Positions 9,847 to 10,419 of a stretch of 10,419 bases of DNA are shown here, piece after piece (the stretch's first letter is position 1; each line of letters opens with the position of its first letter). The translations under genes and the position numbers were made by a program. The stretch is from Baffinella frigidus. Taxonomy: Eukaryota > Cryptophyceae > Cryptomonadales > Baffinellaceae. The stretch is from contig MU647106.1 in the NCBI GenBank assembly GCA_026770585.1, positions 83,858 to 94,276 of the forward strand. The letters are read 5' to 3'. Under the pieces are notes generated by a model. That model was given only the letters and a program-made list of their open reading frames with translations, was not told the origin of the DNA and did no database searches.

Positions 9847-10023
9847 GCGAGAGAACGCGGTGGAGGTGAGCAACATCCGCTGGCCCCTGCGGTTGCTGGC
9901 CCCTGCAGTTGCACAGTGCACATGGCCTCTCCTGGCGCCCTTGCTCAGCGATAGCCTATTGATGACGGCCCATCTTTGTCCAGGCGGAAACGTGGAGGAG
10001 GTGGTGCTGCACGCATCGCACTA
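9847..10023 (+). CDS. Exon B copies 1 and 2 of the right-hand gene, ending in a stop
   Basis: CTCTGCCCAG (ending 9846) opens a frame GENAVEV, with GAG/GTGAGC as a possible donor at 9863. Reading on, the frame stays open to a second acceptor-like TTTGTCCAG (ending 9983), then GGNVEEVVLHASH and TAG at 10021-10023. Both copies begin at the same phase (GC + GAG/GGA) as copy 3 at 10245. Copy 2 is stopped, so either the gene ends here in one isoform or copies 1 and 2 are ghosts. Confidence 0.35.
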
Positions 10024-10087
10024 GGGTTCGGCGTCAGGCCTATCCCTGCAAGTCCCTGGAGACGGTGCGTGTGTCGTTAATCTCGTC

Positions 10088-10214
10088 TCGGAACATACCA
10101 GAATCTGTCCACATAAAACGGCGAAAGATGGCATCAGTGTATGCCTAAGCATATACACCCTTATGTTCGGCGTCGGGAGCCTAAGATAGCGGGACAGAAT
10201 CTGTCTTGTTCCGA
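10088..10214. mobile_element. Small inverted-repeat element (MITE-like)
   Basis: TCGGAACATACCAGAATCTG at 10088 and the reverse complement of 10192-10214 match at 19 of 23 positions. The interior (about 80 bases) is AT-richer and contains a short hairpin at 10136-10157. Its right end is shared with 892-924, so at least two members or remnants of the family occur in the window. Confidence 0.5.
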
Positions 10215-10244
10215 AATTAGATCGCGAGAACCCCCTCTGCACAG

Positions 10245-10313
10245 GCGAGAACGTTCTCGAGGTGCTTCTGCAGGAGCCGGAGAGTGACAAGGCCTTCTCC
10301 CCGCCACCGGAGG
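10245..10313 (+). CDS. Exon B copy 3 of the right-hand gene
   Basis: Bounded by CCCCCTCTGCACAG at 10244 and GGAG/GGTAAC with GT at 10314-10315, it reads GENVLEVLLQEPESDKAFSP and PPE. It is 2 + 22 codons + 1, a symmetric phase 1-1 exon that follows exon A copy 2 or 3 in frame (LLRQ-GENVLEVLL). It has the longest intact reading of the three B copies and good splice sites on both sides, so it is the likeliest functional copy. Confidence 0.45.
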
Positions 10314-10321
10314 GTAACCCA

Positions 10322-10419
10322 TCAACCCTAAACCCCAAACCCCAAACCCTAAACCCTAAACCCTAAACCCTAAACCCTAAACCCTAAACCCTAAACCCTC
10401 AACCCTCAACCCTCAACCC
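10322..10419. repeat. Telomere-like CCCTAAA array at the right edge
   Basis: Two CCCCAAA units, about eight CCCTAAA units and then CCCTCAA units run to the window end. It directly follows the donor of exon B copy 3, so it is probably intronic, although a chromosome end beyond the window cannot be excluded. Confidence 0.9.

Noticed and set aside
9558-9923. Minus-strand open frame with a poly-Leu run
   Set aside because: The Leu run is the reverse reading of the GAA tract, and plus-strand exon features explain the rest.
10322-10419. Chromosome-end telomere
   Set aside because: The same kind of array occurs inside many introns here, the units are impure, and a splice donor directly precedes it. 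An end cannot be shown from this window.

Overview
The window is eukaryotic nuclear DNA. It shows GC-rich short exons with high GC3, spliceosomal GT-AG introns with CT-rich 3' ends, and introns packed with plant-type telomere-like repeats (TTTAGGG / CCCTAAA and local variants). This suggests a GC-rich microalga or another protist with a TTTAGGG-type telomere, such as a green-lineage alga or an alveolate. I cannot place it more precisely. No bacterial operon, tRNA, rRNA or CRISPR array was seen. No intact gene lies in one reading frame, so almost every long open frame in the repeat-rich stretches is an accident of repeat translation.

Layout. (1) Positions 22-1873, minus strand: the likely 5' part of a gene of unknown function. 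Its first exon encodes a charged coiled-coil start, and further exons run off the left edge. (2) Positions 1874-2137: a short gap between two divergent starts, with direct repeats, a candidate bidirectional promoter. (3) Positions 2138-8583, plus strand: a multi-exon gene for a type II membrane (Golgi-type) glycosyltransferase of the GT10 / alpha-1,3-fucosyltransferase-like family. The exons joined at 2414/2731, 5285/5405, 6711/6851, 6967/7353, 7396/7623 and 7708/8420 agree in phase and give a protein with a signal anchor, an acceptor-side domain and the GDP-sugar-binding C-terminal half. The part between 2864 and about 5020 is unresolved. It holds a foldback or MITE-like insertion and a degenerate tandem array. 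(4) Positions 8617 to the right edge, plus strand: exons of a second gene whose start reads like a secreted immunoglobulin-like beta-sandwich. It is partial and its function is unknown.

The most unusual property of the region is a recurring pattern. Introns contain decayed extra copies of the neighbouring exon ('ghost exons'), separated by telomere-like repeat tracts that have each drifted to a different 7-8 base variant. This happens at least six times, in all three genes. Several small inverted-repeat elements are also present. All exon calls are made by eye from splice motifs, phase, codon bias and protein resemblance; no transcript or database search was available.
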